Origin: an uncultured Actinomycetes bacterium
Lineage (GTDB): Bacteria; Actinomycetota; Actinomycetes; Nanopelagicales; Nanopelagicaceae
DNA: 36,001 nt
NCBI GenBank assembly: GCA_903838035.1
Contig: CAILWW010000099.1
Location: forward strand, 1-36,001
Direction of reading: 5' to 3'
Every line of letters begins with the position of its first letter. Within the stretch, counting starts at the first letter, position 1. Shown piece by piece: positions 16,388-25,792 of this stretch. The notes under the pieces are model-generated. The model saw only the letters and a list, made by a program, of their open reading frames with translations. It was not told the DNA's origin and made no database searches. The translations under genes and the position numbers were made by a program.

Positions 16388-17845
16388 TTAAACAGTTAAT
16401 GGACGTGCTGTAGGCAAGATCGGCGCCGGAAGTTGCGTCTCCCCTACCAAGAATGTGTCCACTGCTGCCGCTGCGCTGCGACCTTCAGCAATTGCCCAAA
16501 CTATGAGAGATTGGCCGCGACCAGCATCTCCACAAACAAATACTCCTTCAACGTTTGTGGCAAATTCTTGATCGCGTTTGATATTTCCACGATCATCAAA
16601 TTCCACTTCAAGTTGAGTGAGTAGCTCGCTCTTCTCTGGCCCAACAAATCCCATAGCGAGGAAGGCGAGATCGGCGGGAATCTCTTTATGCGCGTTCTCT
16701 ACCTTCTCAAACTTTCCATTGACAAACTTTGTTTCAACAAGTTTAAGAGCGCGCAAATTTCCATCTTCACCACCGAGGAATTCCTCGGTGGAGACGGCGA
16801 ACAAGCGTTCACCTGATTCCTCATGTGCGCTGGAGACGCGGTAGATCATGGGATAAGTTGGCCATGGTTGTGCCGATGGTCGCTCTTCAGTAGGGCGAGG
16901 CATAATCTCTAGTTGGCTAACACTTGCTGCGCCTTGCCGAATTGCGGTACCTAAGCAATCTGCGCCGGTATCACCGCCACCGAGGATAACTACATGCTTT
17001 CCGGCAGCATTGATGGGGCTAGCGCCGGGCAACTCATTGAGTCCCTGCTTATTACCCCATGGCAGATACTCCATCGCCTGATGGATTCCCTTAAATTGAC
17101 GACCAGGTACATCGATATCTCGCCAGGCAGTAGCACCAATAGCTAGGACGACTGCATCATATTTCGCGCGAAGTGCGGCGCCGGTGATATCTACCCCAAC
17201 GTTTACGCCTGTGCGGAATCGAGTTCCCTCTTGTTCCATCTGTCGGATACGACGATCAAGAATAAACTTCTCCATCTTGAACTCTGGAATTCCATATCGC
17301 AATAGACCGCCCGGCTTATCGGCGCGCTCGTAAACAACAACGGTATGGCCGGCGCGAGTGAGTTGTTGGGCAATGGCAAGGCCAGCCGGACCAGAACCGA
17401 TGACCGCAACGGTTTTGCCAGTGATTCGGTCTGGGGCTTGGGCCACAACTTTTCCACTCGCAAAAGCCTCTTCGATGGTGCGTAACTCAATCTGCTTAAT
17501 AGTTACGGGATCGCCATTTATGCCAACCACACAAGCGGTCTCGCAAGGTGCAGGACAGAGGCGGCCAGTGAATTCTGGGAAGTTGTTGGTGGCATGTAAA
17601 CGATCAATCGCTTCACCGCGATCGCCTCGCCACATTAAGTCATTCCACTCGGGAATCAAGTTTCCAAGTGGGCAACCAGAGTGACAGAAAGGAATGCCGC
17701 AATCCATGCAACGTCCCGCCTGCTTCTGCAGCTCTCCTATGTTCTGCTCTTGGTAGACCTCTTTCCAATCCTTGATGCGAACATCGACCGGTCTACGAGT
17801 TGGGGTGGCACGAGGAGTAGTTAAGAAACCCTTTGGATCAGCCAT
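16388..17845 (-). CDS. gltD: Glutamate synthase (NADPH) small subunit
   Basis: The beta subunit passes electrons from NADPH through FAD and 4Fe-4S clusters to GltB. I place the start at ATG 17845 (485 residues). It has GGAGG six bases upstream and an ATGGCTGA overlap of 8 bp with the gltB stop, whereas the longer frame to 17884 adds residues unlike the family. Seen: Cys46, Cys49, Cys54 and Cys58 ([13 protein letters not shown]), Cys97, Cys101 and Cys105 (CPAPCETAC), an FAD dinucleotide fold [15 protein letters not shown] near residue 145, and an NADPH fold [12 protein letters not shown]. The C-terminus keeps [18 protein letters not shown]. It is translationally coupled to gltB. Confidence 0.96.
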   Translation of the reverse strand: MADPKGFLTTPRATPTRRPVDVRIKDWKEVYQEQNIGELQKQAGRCMDCGIPFCHSGCPLGNLIPEWNDLMWRGDRGEAIDRLHATNNFPEFTGRLCPAPCETACVVGINGDPVTIKQIELRTIEEAFASGKVVAQAPDRITGKTVAVIGSGPAGLAIAQQLTRAGHTVVVYERADKPGGLLRYGIPEFKMEKFILDRRIRQMEQEGTRFRTGVNVGVDITGAALRAKYDAVVLAIGATAWRDIDVPGRQFKGIHQAMEYLPWGNKQGLNELPGASPINAAGKHVVILGGGDTGADCLGTAIRQGAASVSQLEIMPRPTEERPSAQPWPTYPMIYRVSSAHEESGERLFAVSTEEFLGGEDGNLRALKLVETKFVNGKFEKVENAHKEIPADLAFLAMGFVGPEKSELLTQLEVEFDDRGNIKRDQEFATNVEGVFVCGDAGRGQSLIVWAIAEGRSAAAAVDTFLVGETQLPAPILPTARPLTV

Positions 17846-20800
17846 TGATTGCCTCCATGATTGCCTCCTCTGCATTGCGGCCATCTCGTTCTGCTTGTGA
17901 GATAACTGCTAGCACCTTTGCATAATCCCGTGGCATTACCATCGAGATTCGAGATTTTTCAGTAGCCCAGTTAGCAAGTAGCTTTTCGGCAACTTGCGAA
18001 CCAGTCTCTAAATGGAACTTAATGAGTAGTGCCTTGAGCGGCTCCTCTTGGTCGGCAGGTAGCGGCAAGATATCTACGAGCTCTGGGTTGACGAGGCGGG
18101 AATCGAGATCGAGCACAAATGCGCGACCACCAGACATGCCGGCTGCAAAGTTGCGACCAGTCTTTCCGAGAACAACAGCAATGCCGCCGGTCATATATTC
18201 ACAACCATGGTCACCGACACCTTCGACTACCGCGGTAGCGCCGGAGTTACGAACACAGAAGCGCTCACCCACGAGACCTCGAATGAAGATTTCACCAGAA
18301 GTTGAGCCGTAGCCGATCACATTTCCAGCGATCACATTCTCTTCCGAGATCAAGGTTGCTTTCTCATCCGGGCGAACAATTATTCGACCGCCGGAAAGTC
18401 CCTTTCCAACGTAATCATTTGCGTCACCAAACATGCGAATCGTCAGGCCCTTTGGAATGAATGCACCTAGCGATTGACCGGCAGATCCATGGAGGTTGAG
18501 TTCAATAGTTCCATCCGGCAAACCTGCTCCACCGTATTTTCTGGTTATCTCTGAACCCAACATAGTTCCGGCAGTTCGGTTGACGTTACGAATGGCATGA
18601 TCGATAACTACCTGCTCGCCTTGCGCAATTGCTTTTTCTGCAAGTTCGATAATTTTATTATCCAAAGCCGCAGCGATCCCATGATCTTGTTCAATGGTAT
18701 TTCTGCGAGTTGGTGGAGTTCCATATGAAGGACCATGGAGCAATGGGGTTAGATCCAATCCACTTGCCTTCCAATGGTCGACCGCCACGCGCGTATCTAG
18801 TACTTCAACTTGGCCAATCGCCTCTTCCAACGTGCGGAAACCAAGTTTGGCCAACCACTCTCTAACTTCTTCGGCAATATATTCGAAGAAAGTCTCGATA
18901 AATTCAGGCTTTCCAGAGAAGCGCTTGCGAAGTTCTGGGTTCTGGGTAGCAACACCAACCGGACATGTGTCGAGATGACAAACACGCATCATGACACAAC
19001 CAGAAACAACGAGTGGAGCAGTGGCAAAACCGAACTCCTCGCCGCCAAGGAGCGCTGCAATAATGATGTCGCGGCCTGTTTTCATCTGACCATCAACTTG
19101 AACCACGATTCGATCGCGAAGTCCGTTGACCATCAGCGTTTGTTGAGTCTCGGCCAGACCAAGCTCCCATGGCGCACCGGCATGTTTGAGCGATGTCAAC
19201 GGAGAAGCTCCAGTACCACCGTCATGGCCAGAGATCAGGACAACATCTGCGTGAGCTTTAGAGACTCCGGCAGCTACCGTTCCGACTCCAACTTCAGCAA
19301 CAAGTTTGACGTGAATGCGAGCATCTCTATTTGCATTCTTTAGGTCGTGAATAAGTTGTGCCAAGTCTTCGATGGAGTAAATATCGTGATGCGGTGGCGG
19401 GGAGATCAAACCAACGCCTGGTGTTGAGTAACGAACTTTTGCTACCCATGGATAAACCTTTCCACCAGGAAGCTGACCACCCTCACCGGGCTTCGCGCCT
19501 TGTGCCATTTTGATTTGAATATCATCGGCATTGACCAGGTATTCGCTCGTGACACCAAAACGTCCACTCGCTACCTGCTTAACCGCAGAACGACGTAGAT
19601 CACCATTGGCATCACGAGTAAAGCGAGCTGGATCTTCGCCGCCTTCACCCGTATTGGACTTTCCGCCAATTCGGTTCATGGCAATTGCAAGTGTCTCGTG
19701 CGCCTCGGCCGAGATTGAACCGTAGGACATCGCACCGGTTGCAAATCGTTTAATGATTTCACTTGCTGGCTCAACTTCTTCAATCGGAACTTCCGGACGA
19801 AGTCCATCCTTGAAAGTAAAGAGGCCACGAAGTGTCATTAAATCCTTAGATTGATCATCCACTTTGTTTGTGTATCGCTTGAAGATGTCATAGCGCTTAT
19901 TGCGAGTTGAATGCTGAAGGGTGAAGACCGTCTCAGGATCAAAGAGGTGTGGTTCGCCCTCTCGGCGCCATTGGTATTCGCCGCCAATAGGCAGCCGCTT
20001 TGTACCTGGCACTTCACCCATCGGTGGGTAGGCAAGATGGTGGCGCTTAATAGTTTCATCGGCCAAAGTTGCTATTGAGACGCCACCCAAGCGAGAGGTA
20101 ACGCCAGTGAAATATTCATCGACTACCTCTCGAGATAATCCAATCGCTTCAAAAACTTGAGCGCCGGTATATGAAGCGATGGTGGAGATTCCCATCTTCG
20201 ACATCACTTTGAGTACGCCCTTACCAAGAGACTTAATGAGGTTTGCCACGGCCTTCTCTGGAGTAATGCCAGAGATAACTCCTTGTCGGACCAGATCCTC
20301 AGCAGATTCCATTGCAAGATATGGATTTATGGCAGCGGCGCCAAAGCCAACGAGGAGAGCAACATGGTGAACCTCGCGAACTTCACCTGTCTCCACGATT
20401 AAGCCGACCTTTGTACGAGTCTTCTCGCGAATAAGGTGGTGATGTACGGCAGCAGTAAGCAGAAGTGATGGAATTGGCGCTTCTTCCGCATCGCCGTCGC
20501 GATCAGAGAGAACGATCAAGTGCGCACCATCGGCAATTGCTTGTGAAACCTCTTGGCGAATCGCTTCAATACGTTCTGCCAGCGCCTCTCCCCCACCTTG
20601 AACTTGGAAGAGCCCACGAACAACATGCGCTTGGAATCCTGGCTGATTGCCATCGGCATTTACGTGAATGAGTTTTGCTAGCTCATCATTATCAATAACC
20701 GGGAAATCAATAGAAATTTGACGACATGAGGCTGGGCCGGGATCCAAGAGATTTTGCTCTGGCCCAAGTGTTCCACCCAGACTTGTGACAAGTTCCTCGC

Positions 20801-22358
20801 GAATGGCATCGAGTGGTGGGTTTGTCACTTGTGCAAAGAGTTGTACAAAATAATCAAAGAGCAAACGTGGCTTATCGGAGAGTGCTGCAATCGGAGTATC
20901 GGTACCCATTGAACCGAGTGGCTCCATGCCGCTCTTTGCCATGGGGGTAATGATTAATCGAAGTTCTTCCTCGGTATATCCGAAGGCGCGTTGACGGCGA
21001 AGCACAGATGAGTGGGGATAAACGATATGTTCGCGCGCAGGCAGATCAGATAGTCGTACTAAACCTGCATGTAGCCATTCGCCATAAGGGGCGGCATCAG
21101 CCAATGAATCCTTGATCTCATCATCTTCGATGATTCGACCCTCTTCAATATCGACTAAGAACATACGCCCTGGCTGAAGTCGACCCTTGCGCTCAATCTC
21201 TTCAGGTGCAAATTCCAAAACACCGGCCTCACTTGCAAGTACAACCATTCCACCTTTGGTTATCCAGAAGCGAGAAGGACGGAGTCCATTGCGATCTAGG
21301 ACCGCGCCAACTTGGAATCCATCGGTAAAAGTTACACACGCAGGACCATCCCAAGGCTCCATCATTGAGGAGTGGAAGGCATAAAAATCTTTTCGCTTCT
21401 GTGACATCGTTGCATGGTTCTCCCACGCTTCGGGAATCATCATCAACATTGCATGTGGGAGTGAACGACCTCCGAGGTAAAGCAGCTCAAGAACTTCATC
21501 AAAGGATGCCGAGTCAGAGCCAGAGTTTTCGACAATTGGGAATAATCGTTGCAGCTCTCCTGGAATTAAATCGCTCTTAAGTAGATTCTCGCGCGCTCTC
21601 ATCCAGTTACGGTTTCCGCGTACCGTATTGATTTCACCGTTATGGGCAATGAATCGATAAGGGTGGGCAAGTGGCCAGGAAGGGAAAGTATTAGTGGAGA
21701 AACGAGAGTGAACGAGCGCTAAGGGCGATGTGACTCGCTCATCTGCGAGATCTGGAAAGAACTCTTCCAGCTGACCGGTAGTGAGCATTCCTTTATAGAC
21801 AATTGTCCGAGTCGAGAGCGAAGGAAAATAAATTGGATGGGCATGTTCAATGCGCTTGCGAAGAGCATAGACCATTCGCTCGAGCGTCAAGTCGCTCTCC
21901 CCTGCAGCACCAGCAATGAAAAGTTGCTCGAACTTTGGCATTACTGAAAGCGCGGTCTTTCCCAAAGATGTTGAGTCAATCGGAAGTTCGCGCCAGCCAA
22001 TAACGACGAGACCTTCTTCTTTAGCAATCTTTGCCACTTCGCTGCGATGTTCAAATGAAGGATCGACAAATGCGATGCCAGTTGCATATGAGCCGACTTT
22101 TGGTAGCTCGTAATCACAGACCTCGCGATAAAAAGCATCTGGAATGCGTATCAAGATTCCGGCACCATCACCACTGTCAGGCTCGGCTCCGGTTGCGCCA
22201 CGATGCTCCATGTTGCGAAGCGCGAGTAGTGCTTGCGAAACTATTTCATGAGTGGGGTTCTTCTTTAGGGTTGCGACCATAGCAACGCCACAGGCATCGC
22301 GTTCTTGCAGCGGATCATAAAGACCTTGTGCTGCTGGCAGTGTGGAGAAAAGTGTCAC
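17838..22358 (-). CDS. gltB: Glutamate synthase large subunit
   Basis: Makes two glutamates from glutamine and 2-oxoglutarate. I choose GTG 22358 as start (1506 residues): it has AGGAG five bases upstream and yields a propeptide of 22 residues before Cys23 ([10 protein letters not shown]), the N-terminal nucleophile of the glutaminase domain after processing. The TTG at 22397 would add 13 unlike residues. Domains: class-II glutaminase (about 23-420), a central domain, and the FMN/2-oxoglutarate synthase domain (about 800-1160) with [16 protein letters not shown] 3Fe-4S cysteine cluster with spacing C-x5-C-x4-C lies in CHLDTCPVG near residues 1117-1128. A C-terminal beta-helix has repeated G-xx-G-xxx-G. 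Its upstream region holds a candidate operator and hairpins. Confidence 0.97.
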   Translation of the reverse strand: MTLFSTLPAAQGLYDPLQERDACGVAMVATLKKNPTHEIVSQALLALRNMEHRGATGAEPDSGDGAGILIRIPDAFYREVCDYELPKVGSYATGIAFVDPSFEHRSEVAKIAKEEGLVVIGWRELPIDSTSLGKTALSVMPKFEQLFIAGAAGESDLTLERMVYALRKRIEHAHPIYFPSLSTRTIVYKGMLTTGQLEEFFPDLADERVTSPLALVHSRFSTNTFPSWPLAHPYRFIAHNGEINTVRGNRNWMRARENLLKSDLIPGELQRLFPIVENSGSDSASFDEVLELLYLGGRSLPHAMLMMIPEAWENHATMSQKRKDFYAFHSSMMEPWDGPACVTFTDGFQVGAVLDRNGLRPSRFWITKGGMVVLASEAGVLEFAPEEIERKGRLQPGRMFLVDIEEGRIIEDDEIKDSLADAAPYGEWLHAGLVRLSDLPAREHIVYPHSSVLRRQRAFGYTEEELRLIITPMAKSGMEPLGSMGTDTPIAALSDKPRLLFDYFVQLFAQVTNPPLDAIREELVTSLGGTLGPEQNLLDPGPASCRQISIDFPVIDNDELAKLIHVNADGNQPGFQAHVVRGLFQVQGGGEALAERIEAIRQEVSQAIADGAHLIVLSDRDGDAEEAPIPSLLLTAAVHHHLIREKTRTKVGLIVETGEVREVHHVALLVGFGAAAINPYLAMESAEDLVRQGVISGITPEKAVANLIKSLGKGVLKVMSKMGISTIASYTGAQVFEAIGLSREVVDEYFTGVTSRLGGVSIATLADETIKRHHLAYPPMGEVPGTKRLPIGGEYQWRREGEPHLFDPETVFTLQHSTRNKRYDIFKRYTNKVDDQSKDLMTLRGLFTFKDGLRPEVPIEEVEPASEIIKRFATGAMSYGSISAEAHETLAIAMNRIGGKSNTGEGGEDPARFTRDANGDLRRSAVKQVASGRFGVTSEYLVNADDIQIKMAQGAKPGEGGQLPGGKVYPWVAKVRYSTPGVGLISPPPHHDIYSIEDLAQLIHDLKNANRDARIHVKLVAEVGVGTVAAGVSKAHADVVLISGHDGGTGASPLTSLKHAGAPWELGLAETQQTLMVNGLRDRIVVQVDGQMKTGRDIIIAALLGGEEFGFATAPLVVSGCVMMRVCHLDTCPVGVATQNPELRKRFSGKPEFIETFFEYIAEEVREWLAKLGFRTLEEAIGQVEVLDTRVAVDHWKASGLDLTPLLHGPSYGTPPTRRNTIEQDHGIAAALDNKIIELAEKAIAQGEQVVIDHAIRNVNRTAGTMLGSEITRKYGGAGLPDGTIELNLHGSAGQSLGAFIPKGLTIRMFGDANDYVGKGLSGGRIIVRPDEKATLISEENVIAGNVIGYGSTSGEIFIRGLVGERFCVRNSGATAVVEGVGDHGCEYMTGGIAVVLGKTGRNFAAGMSGGRAFVLDLDSRLVNPELVDILPLPADQEEPLKALLIKFHLETGSQVAEKLLANWATEKSRISMVMPRDYAKVLAVISQAERDGRNAEEAIMEAING

Positions 22359-22418
22359 GAGCGCTCCTAAAGAACGGTCGGGACGACGGTGGCCCAACTA
22401 ACGAATTTCTGGCCTAGC

Positions 22419-22476
22419 CTCAAATCTTGAGAATCGAAGCAAGTGCGAAATCGTAGCAACCCCCGGGCTCCCCCGG
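22419..22476 (-). other. Two small hairpins in the gltB leader
   Basis: In the predicted 5' leader of gltB the minus strand can form CCGGG-GGAG-CCCGG (22463-22476) and CTCAA-GAT-TTGAG (22419-22431). They do not match a riboswitch I know, nor the hexaloop pair expected for an ANTAR target. Together with the promoter and operator they account for the 177-base gap between the metal transporter gene and gltB. Confidence 0.35.
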
Positions 22477-22489
22477 AAACACATTTTCG

Positions 22490-22505
22490 GTTATTGGTTT
22501 ATAAC
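22490..22505. promoter_or_regulatory. Palindrome GTTAT-N6-ATAAC overlapping the gltB -10 box
   Basis: A perfect inverted repeat of five bases per arm with a six-base spacer lies on top of the TATAAA box (22498-22503) proposed for gltB. Placement over -10 suggests a repressor site. It does not match the GlnR or AmtR consensus as I know them. Confidence 0.35.
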
Positions 22506-22525
22506 GATTTGGATGGCGTGGGTAA
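22498..22525 (-). promoter_or_regulatory. Candidate gltB promoter (TTACCC, 16 bp, TATAAA)
   Basis: On the minus strand TTACCC (22520-22525) precedes TATAAA (22498-22503) by 16 bases, giving a leader of about 130 bases to GTG 22358. The -35 match is weak. It is the best promoter I find in the gap. Confidence 0.4.
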
Positions 22526-22535
22526 CTTGCGAGCG

Positions 22536-23243
22536 TCAAATGCCCGACAAGTGAACTAGACCACCAATTCCTGCAGTAATCGCCATTCCCAAGCCTCCGC
22601 CGATGAGCACTCGCAGCGTGGTCTTTATATAAGGCGAACCCGCGGAGCGAGCTGAGATGAGCCCGGTTCCGAGCAGCCCAACCAGTGTTGCGATAACTAT
22701 TGGCAGCGATTTTCCGCCGTGGATTGGCAAGAGCGCTCCGATGAGGGGCACCGCTCCGCCCAGCGTGTAGCTAATGGCAGATGCAACGCCGGCTTGAAGT
22801 GGCTTAGCCTTTGTATGTTCAAATTGTCCAAGCTCATCGCGCAGGTGAGTACCAAGTGCATCATGCGCCGTCATAACTGAAGCTACTTCGGCAGCAAGTT
22901 CTCGAGTGAGTCCGCGTTCGATATAAATCTGAGTGAGTTCCTCGAGTTCGCCTTCCGGGTCTGAGGCAAGGTGGGCAATCTCCAACTGGCGATCGGCCTC
23001 TTCGATATCACTCTGTGAACGCACGGAAATAAACTCACCAACTGCCATCGACATAGCGCCTGCTGCAATTCCAGCCAGACCAACAGTGACTAGCGGTGAG
23101 CTTGCTTTTGCGGCGCTGACACCGATCATTAAAGAAGCGGTGGCGACAAGTCCATCGTTAGCACCAAGGACAGCAGCGCGCAGCCACCCTGATTTATGTA
23201 CCTTGTGGTGGCGGTTACGAATGTAGACATCTTCCAAACCCAT
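22536..23243 (-). CDS. VIT1/CCC1-family Fe2+/Mn2+ transporter
   Basis: A 235-residue membrane protein of the VIT1/CCC1 (DUF125) family, which moves ferrous iron or manganese out of the cytosol. The N-terminal signature WLRAAVLGANDGLVATASLMIGV-type sequence is at about residues 20-42, then GAMSMAVGEFISVRSQSDIEEAD with the membrane Met and Gly residues and the Glu-rich start of the cytosolic metal-binding helix. A hydrophilic stretch with repeated Glu (EGELEELTQIYIERG, about 95-110) follows, then three more spans. Five spans in total fit the family. The start at ATG 23243 lies six bases after TAGGAT, which begins with the lgt stop codon; an AGGA inside it could instead act as ribosome binding site. 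It follows lgt by nine bases. Confidence 0.9.
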   Translation of the reverse strand: MGLEDVYIRNRHHKVHKSGWLRAAVLGANDGLVATASLMIGVSAAKASSPLVTVGLAGIAAGAMSMAVGEFISVRSQSDIEEADRQLEIAHLASDPEGELEELTQIYIERGLTRELAAEVASVMTAHDALGTHLRDELGQFEHTKAKPLQAGVASAISYTLGGAVPLIGALLPIHGGKSLPIVIATLVGLLGTGLISARSAGSPYIKTTLRVLIGGGLGMAITAGIGGLVHLSGI

Positions 23244-23249
23244 GGACTT

Positions 23250-23255
23250 ATCCTA
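23250..23255 (-). promoter_or_regulatory. Candidate -10 box for the VIT gene, overlapping the lgt stop codon
   Basis: TAGGAT on the minus strand starts with the lgt TAG stop and is followed by AAGTCC and ATG. Because AGGA is also a possible ribosome binding site at seven bases, the leaderless reading is less secure than for polA or hisI. Confidence 0.35.
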
Positions 23256-24020
23256 GCGAACCGTACGATTACGGCGAATCAACATCGCGGTTGAGGTAAG
23301 GAAAACAATCAAACTTACCCAAATATTTAACCGGAGCCCCCAGAGGATATGAGCGGTATCAATTCGAAGCGCCTCGATCCACAAACGACCCAACGTATAC
23401 AGGCAGAGGTATCCCAAGAAAATCGATCCAGTTCCAAATCTCGCGGCGAACCAGTTAACTCTCATCAAAATTAGAGCGGCGGCAATGCACCAAATGGATT
23501 CGTAAAGAAAAGTGGGATGGAATGTGGCGAAATTTTCATATCCAGCTGGTCTCTTTGCGAAGGGAATAGAGAGCGCCCAAGGCAGATTTGATGGTTTTCC
23601 AAAGAGTTCGGCGTTGAACCAATTACCCCATCGACCAATCGCCTGGGCAATAAGAAGTGCTGGCGCAAGCGCATCAGCGAAGGCTGGGAAAGGAAGTGAA
23701 CGTTCTTGACGTGTAAAAAGGAAATAAGTCACGATCGTGCCAACCGCCACCGCGCCCCAAATTCCTAAGCCGCCTTGCCAAATTTTTAGCGCATCCCATG
23801 GATGTCCATGTGCGCCGAAATAAGCATCTGGTGAGGTGGCCAGGTGGTAGAGCCTGCCGCCAATGATTCCCGCAGGAATCACGTAGACCGCGATCTCATT
23901 GATCTCTTCTGGGCGGCCGCCATGAGCTTTGTATCTTGCGCGACCAATAAATATGGCCGCGATTATTCCGAGCAGAATAGCGAGTGCGTAAAAATGAATC
24001 GTTATCGGACCCAACGCCAC
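23253..24020 (-). CDS. lgt: Phosphatidylglycerol-prolipoprotein diacylglyceryl transferase
   Basis: Transfers diacylglycerol from phosphatidylglycerol to the lipobox Cys of prolipoproteins, the first step of lipoprotein maturation. Seven hydrophobic spans are visible, together with the Lgt signature AIGRWGNWFNAELFG, HPTFLYESIW and the GGRLYH motif. The first standard start codon is GTG 24020 (255 residues). Upstream and in frame, however, the sequence encodes IPTPSSATV joined to ALGPITIHFYALAI, which matches the conserved Lgt N-terminus (I-P-S-P-S, then G-P-I). The frame is open up to the preceding TAA at 24066-24068 and contains only ATT (24057-24059), ATC (24042-24044) or ATA (24063-24065) as starts. 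I keep 24020 as the conservative boundary; 24059 or 24065 is likely closer to the truth. Confidence 0.93.
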   Translation of the reverse strand: MALGPITIHFYALAILLGIIAAIFIGRARYKAHGGRPEEINEIAVYVIPAGIIGGRLYHLATSPDAYFGAHGHPWDALKIWQGGLGIWGAVAVGTIVTYFLFTRQERSLPFPAFADALAPALLIAQAIGRWGNWFNAELFGKPSNLPWALSIPFAKRPAGYENFATFHPTFLYESIWCIAAALILMRVNWFAARFGTGSIFLGYLCLYTLGRLWIEALRIDTAHILWGLRLNIWVSLIVFLTSTAMLIRRNRTVR

Positions 24021-24065
24021 CGTAGCTGAACTTGGCGTTGGGATGGAATACGAGGTAATTGCTAT

Positions 24066-24734
24066 TTACGCTCCAGCTGCAACAAGGGCTGCTTGGAATG
24101 CGGCTGGATCCATATACTGAGTATTGCGATCCAACTCTTTGCCATTTACAAGGACTGTAGGTGTGGCATTGACATTCTTTGCCGCTCCATCTGCCGCGAT
24201 GTTCTTTACCCAACCAGCGTAATTTCCATTCTCCACACACTTGGTGAATTTGGAAGAGGTAATTCCTACGCTTGCGGCAAGGCCTTCGAGCCACGAATTA
24301 GTTATGTGGCCACTGTTCTCGGTACCTTGATTGAGATAGAGCGAGTAGTGATAATCCAAGAACTTTCCTTGATCTGCTGCACAAGCTGCAGCATTTGCGG
24401 CGAGCACTGATTCGGCGCCGATAAAGGAGAGCGGGTGAAAGACAACCTTTACCTTATTTCCACGCGCCAGCGACTCAATGTAGGCATGGTTGATGGATTC
24501 AAAGCGCTGGCAGATTGGGCATTGAAAATCTTCCCAGATATCAACTTGGGGCTTGCCTGAATTATTAAATGCAATTCCGTAACCATTGGCCTTCACAACT
24601 GAACTTGGAGTCGCGGCATGATCGTTGCTCTTGCTGGAGAGAACGGTAAATAGAACGCCAACGGCTACTACAAATACAATCATGCCAATAACTAGACCGC
24701 GAAGGCCGCCATCTTTACCCTTTTGCTGCGCCAT
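24066..24734 (-). CDS. Membrane-anchored DsbA-like thiol oxidoreductase
   Basis: A thioredoxin-fold protein of the DsbA/BdbD-like group (thioredoxin_4), 222 residues. One membrane anchor (about residues 12-33) precedes the extracytoplasmic domain. The active site is Cys72-Pro-Ile-Cys75 in WEDFQCPICQRFE, and the cis-Pro loop is ATPTVLVNGKEL. A further Cys pair occurs in the helical insert (AAACAADQG and KCVENG). The start is ATG 24734, with AAGGAG seven bases upstream; an in-frame ATG at 24752 has none. It overlaps the end of the MauE-like gene by 20 bases, so the two are coupled and probably act as one redox pair. Its stop lies next to lgt. The substrate is unknown. Confidence 0.9.
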   Translation of the reverse strand: MAQQKGKDGGLRGLVIGMIVFVVAVGVLFTVLSSKSNDHAATPSSVVKANGYGIAFNNSGKPQVDIWEDFQCPICQRFESINHAYIESLARGNKVKVVFHPLSFIGAESVLAANAAACAADQGKFLDYHYSLYLNQGTENSGHITNSWLEGLAASVGITSSKFTKCVENGNYAGWVKNIAADGAAKNVNATPTVLVNGKELDRNTQYMDPAAFQAALVAAGA

Positions 24735-25218
24735 TGTTCTGCTCCTTGCCATCTAGTTCTGGTTTCTTATCTAATCCGAGTTTACCGTGCGGAAATTTAA
24801 TTAGGTAAAGCGCGCAGAGCGTGAGCCCGATATCTCGAATTATCTCCTGCATATATTTAGTATGGCCCGGCGCCACAGCTCCACCATTGCCAAAACATCC
24901 ACAATCAATCGAGAGACCTCGAGCCCAAGCTTGCGAGATCGCGGCGATGAAGAGCACCATCAAGGCTCCGCCAAACCAAGCGGTTTTTTTAACAGCGATT
25001 CCTATGACCAGAAGTAGGCCCGCACCTATTTCCAGCCAAGGAAGGGAGTGACCCAGAATCGATGCAAAGGAATTTGGCAAGAGTTGATAGGCGCGCACGG
25101 CAGCGGCTGCTTCATATGGCGCTTTTGCTTTCAGGACGCCGGCGAGGATAAGTACTCCCCCGAGAACTAGGCGAGCAAATAGAGTGACCCAATCTTTTGC
25201 GCCTGAAGAAATCTTCAT
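24715..25218 (-). CDS. MauE/DoxX-like membrane protein
   Basis: A 167-residue protein with four hydrophobic spans, of the MauE/DoxX membrane family. MauE proteins are linked to methylamine dehydrogenase disulfide formation, but stand-alone copies beside a thioredoxin-like protein are common and are thought to pass reducing or oxidising equivalents across the membrane. Seen: LARLVLGG-like first span, LPWLEIGAGLLL in span 2, and a DCGCFGNGG motif near residue 102 whose Cys pair is the probable redox site. The hydrophilic C-tail carries KPELDGKEQNNG. The start at ATG 25218 fits a TACCAT box seven bases upstream; a longer frame to 25248 adds residues without family support. The gene is coupled to the DsbA-like gene. 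Confidence 0.83.
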   Translation of the reverse strand: MKISSGAKDWVTLFARLVLGGVLILAGVLKAKAPYEAAAAVRAYQLLPNSFASILGHSLPWLEIGAGLLLVIGIAVKKTAWFGGALMVLFIAAISQAWARGLSIDCGCFGNGGAVAPGHTKYMQEIIRDIGLTLCALYLIKFPHGKLGLDKKPELDGKEQNNGAAKG

Positions 25219-25225
25219 AGGGAAG

Positions 25226-25231
25226 ATGGTA
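25226..25231 (-). promoter_or_regulatory. Candidate -10 box for a leaderless MauE-like mRNA
   Basis: On the minus strand TACCAT is followed by CTTCCCT (seven bases) and the ATG at 25218, with no Shine-Dalgarno. It lies in the 37-base gap after the small membrane protein gene. Confidence 0.45.
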
Positions 25232-25255
25232 ACGCAGACAGTAAGCAAATGCCTT

Positions 25256-25444
25256 TTATAAGGTGGGATCTTCTCCGGCCGTGAGTGAACTCCAAGTGCT
25301 GATAGGCGTTGAACTTTGCTTCTGCTTCTTGCCCGTGGCGCGCTGATATTTTGTTGACTGGCTTTTGCGAAGAGTTCGCACTATGAAGAGGATTGCTCCC
25401 ACAAATAATACAAAAACAACTGTAAGTTCAATATGAATTTTCAT
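25256..25444 (-). CDS. Small single-span membrane protein, unknown function
   Basis: A 62-residue frame. Residues about 7-24 form one hydrophobic span (LTVVFVLFVGAILFIV), followed by a strongly basic segment (RTLRKSQSTKYQRATGKKQKQ) and a Ser/Thr-rich tail, so the C-terminus should face the cytosol. Its ATG is three bases after the hisI stop codon and the coding direction matches its neighbours. I recognise no family. The hydrophobicity and positive-inside pattern favour a real gene, but no strong ribosome binding site is seen. It could be a spurious frame in a 230-base gap. Confidence 0.55.
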   Translation of the reverse strand: MKIHIELTVVFVLFVGAILFIVRTLRKSQSTKYQRATGKKQKQSSTPISTWSSLTAGEDPTL

Positions 25445-25447
25445 CGA

Positions 25448-25786
25448 TTAGAGCTCGCGATAGAAACAACTTCGAGATCCGGTGTGGCAAGCCGCACCCT
25501 CTTGCTTGACCTTAAGCAAAATTGCATCGCCGTCGCAGTCATATGAGATAGCCAGAACCTCTTGACTATTCCCAGAACTCTCGCCCTTCACCCAAATCCG
25601 TCCCCGACTCCTGCTCCAATAAGTTCCCCGCTTTGTCGCGATCGTTTGCAGCAGCGCTTCTCGGTTCATCCACGCCATCATCAGCACCTCATTGGTTACT
25701 GAATCTTGGGCGATCGCGGCAACTAAAGTTCCGGATGCGAAATGTTCCGAGATTTCTGTCGGAATCTCATAGATCTCATTAGCCAT
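25448..25786 (-). CDS. hisI: Phosphoribosyl-AMP cyclohydrolase
   Basis: Third step of histidine synthesis: opens the adenine ring of phosphoribosyl-AMP. The 112-residue protein is the HisI domain alone, without the HisE pyrophosphohydrolase that some bacteria fuse to it; hisE is not in the window. The family core is complete: [32 protein letters not shown], the metal-binding [12 protein letters not shown], and two further Cys in [16 protein letters not shown]. The ATG at 25786 follows a TAATAT box by six bases. The first three bases of that box are the hisF stop codon, and no Shine-Dalgarno is present. Confidence 0.95.
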   Translation of the reverse strand: MANEIYEIPTEISEHFASGTLVAAIAQDSVTNEVLMMAWMNREALLQTIATKRGTYWSRSRGRIWVKGESSGNSQEVLAISYDCDGDAILLKVKQEGAACHTGSRSCFYREL

Positions 25787-25792
25787 GGCGCA

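Noticed and set aside
18810-19343. A 177-codon plus-strand frame inside gltB
   Set aside because: Antisense shadow of the conserved FMN and Fe-S region of GltB; no family resemblance.
22419-22476. An ANTAR target (paired hexaloop hairpins) or a glutamine riboswitch in the gltB leader
   Set aside because: The two hairpins have loops of four and three bases and lack the conserved loop A and G pattern; no riboswitch core is recognisable.
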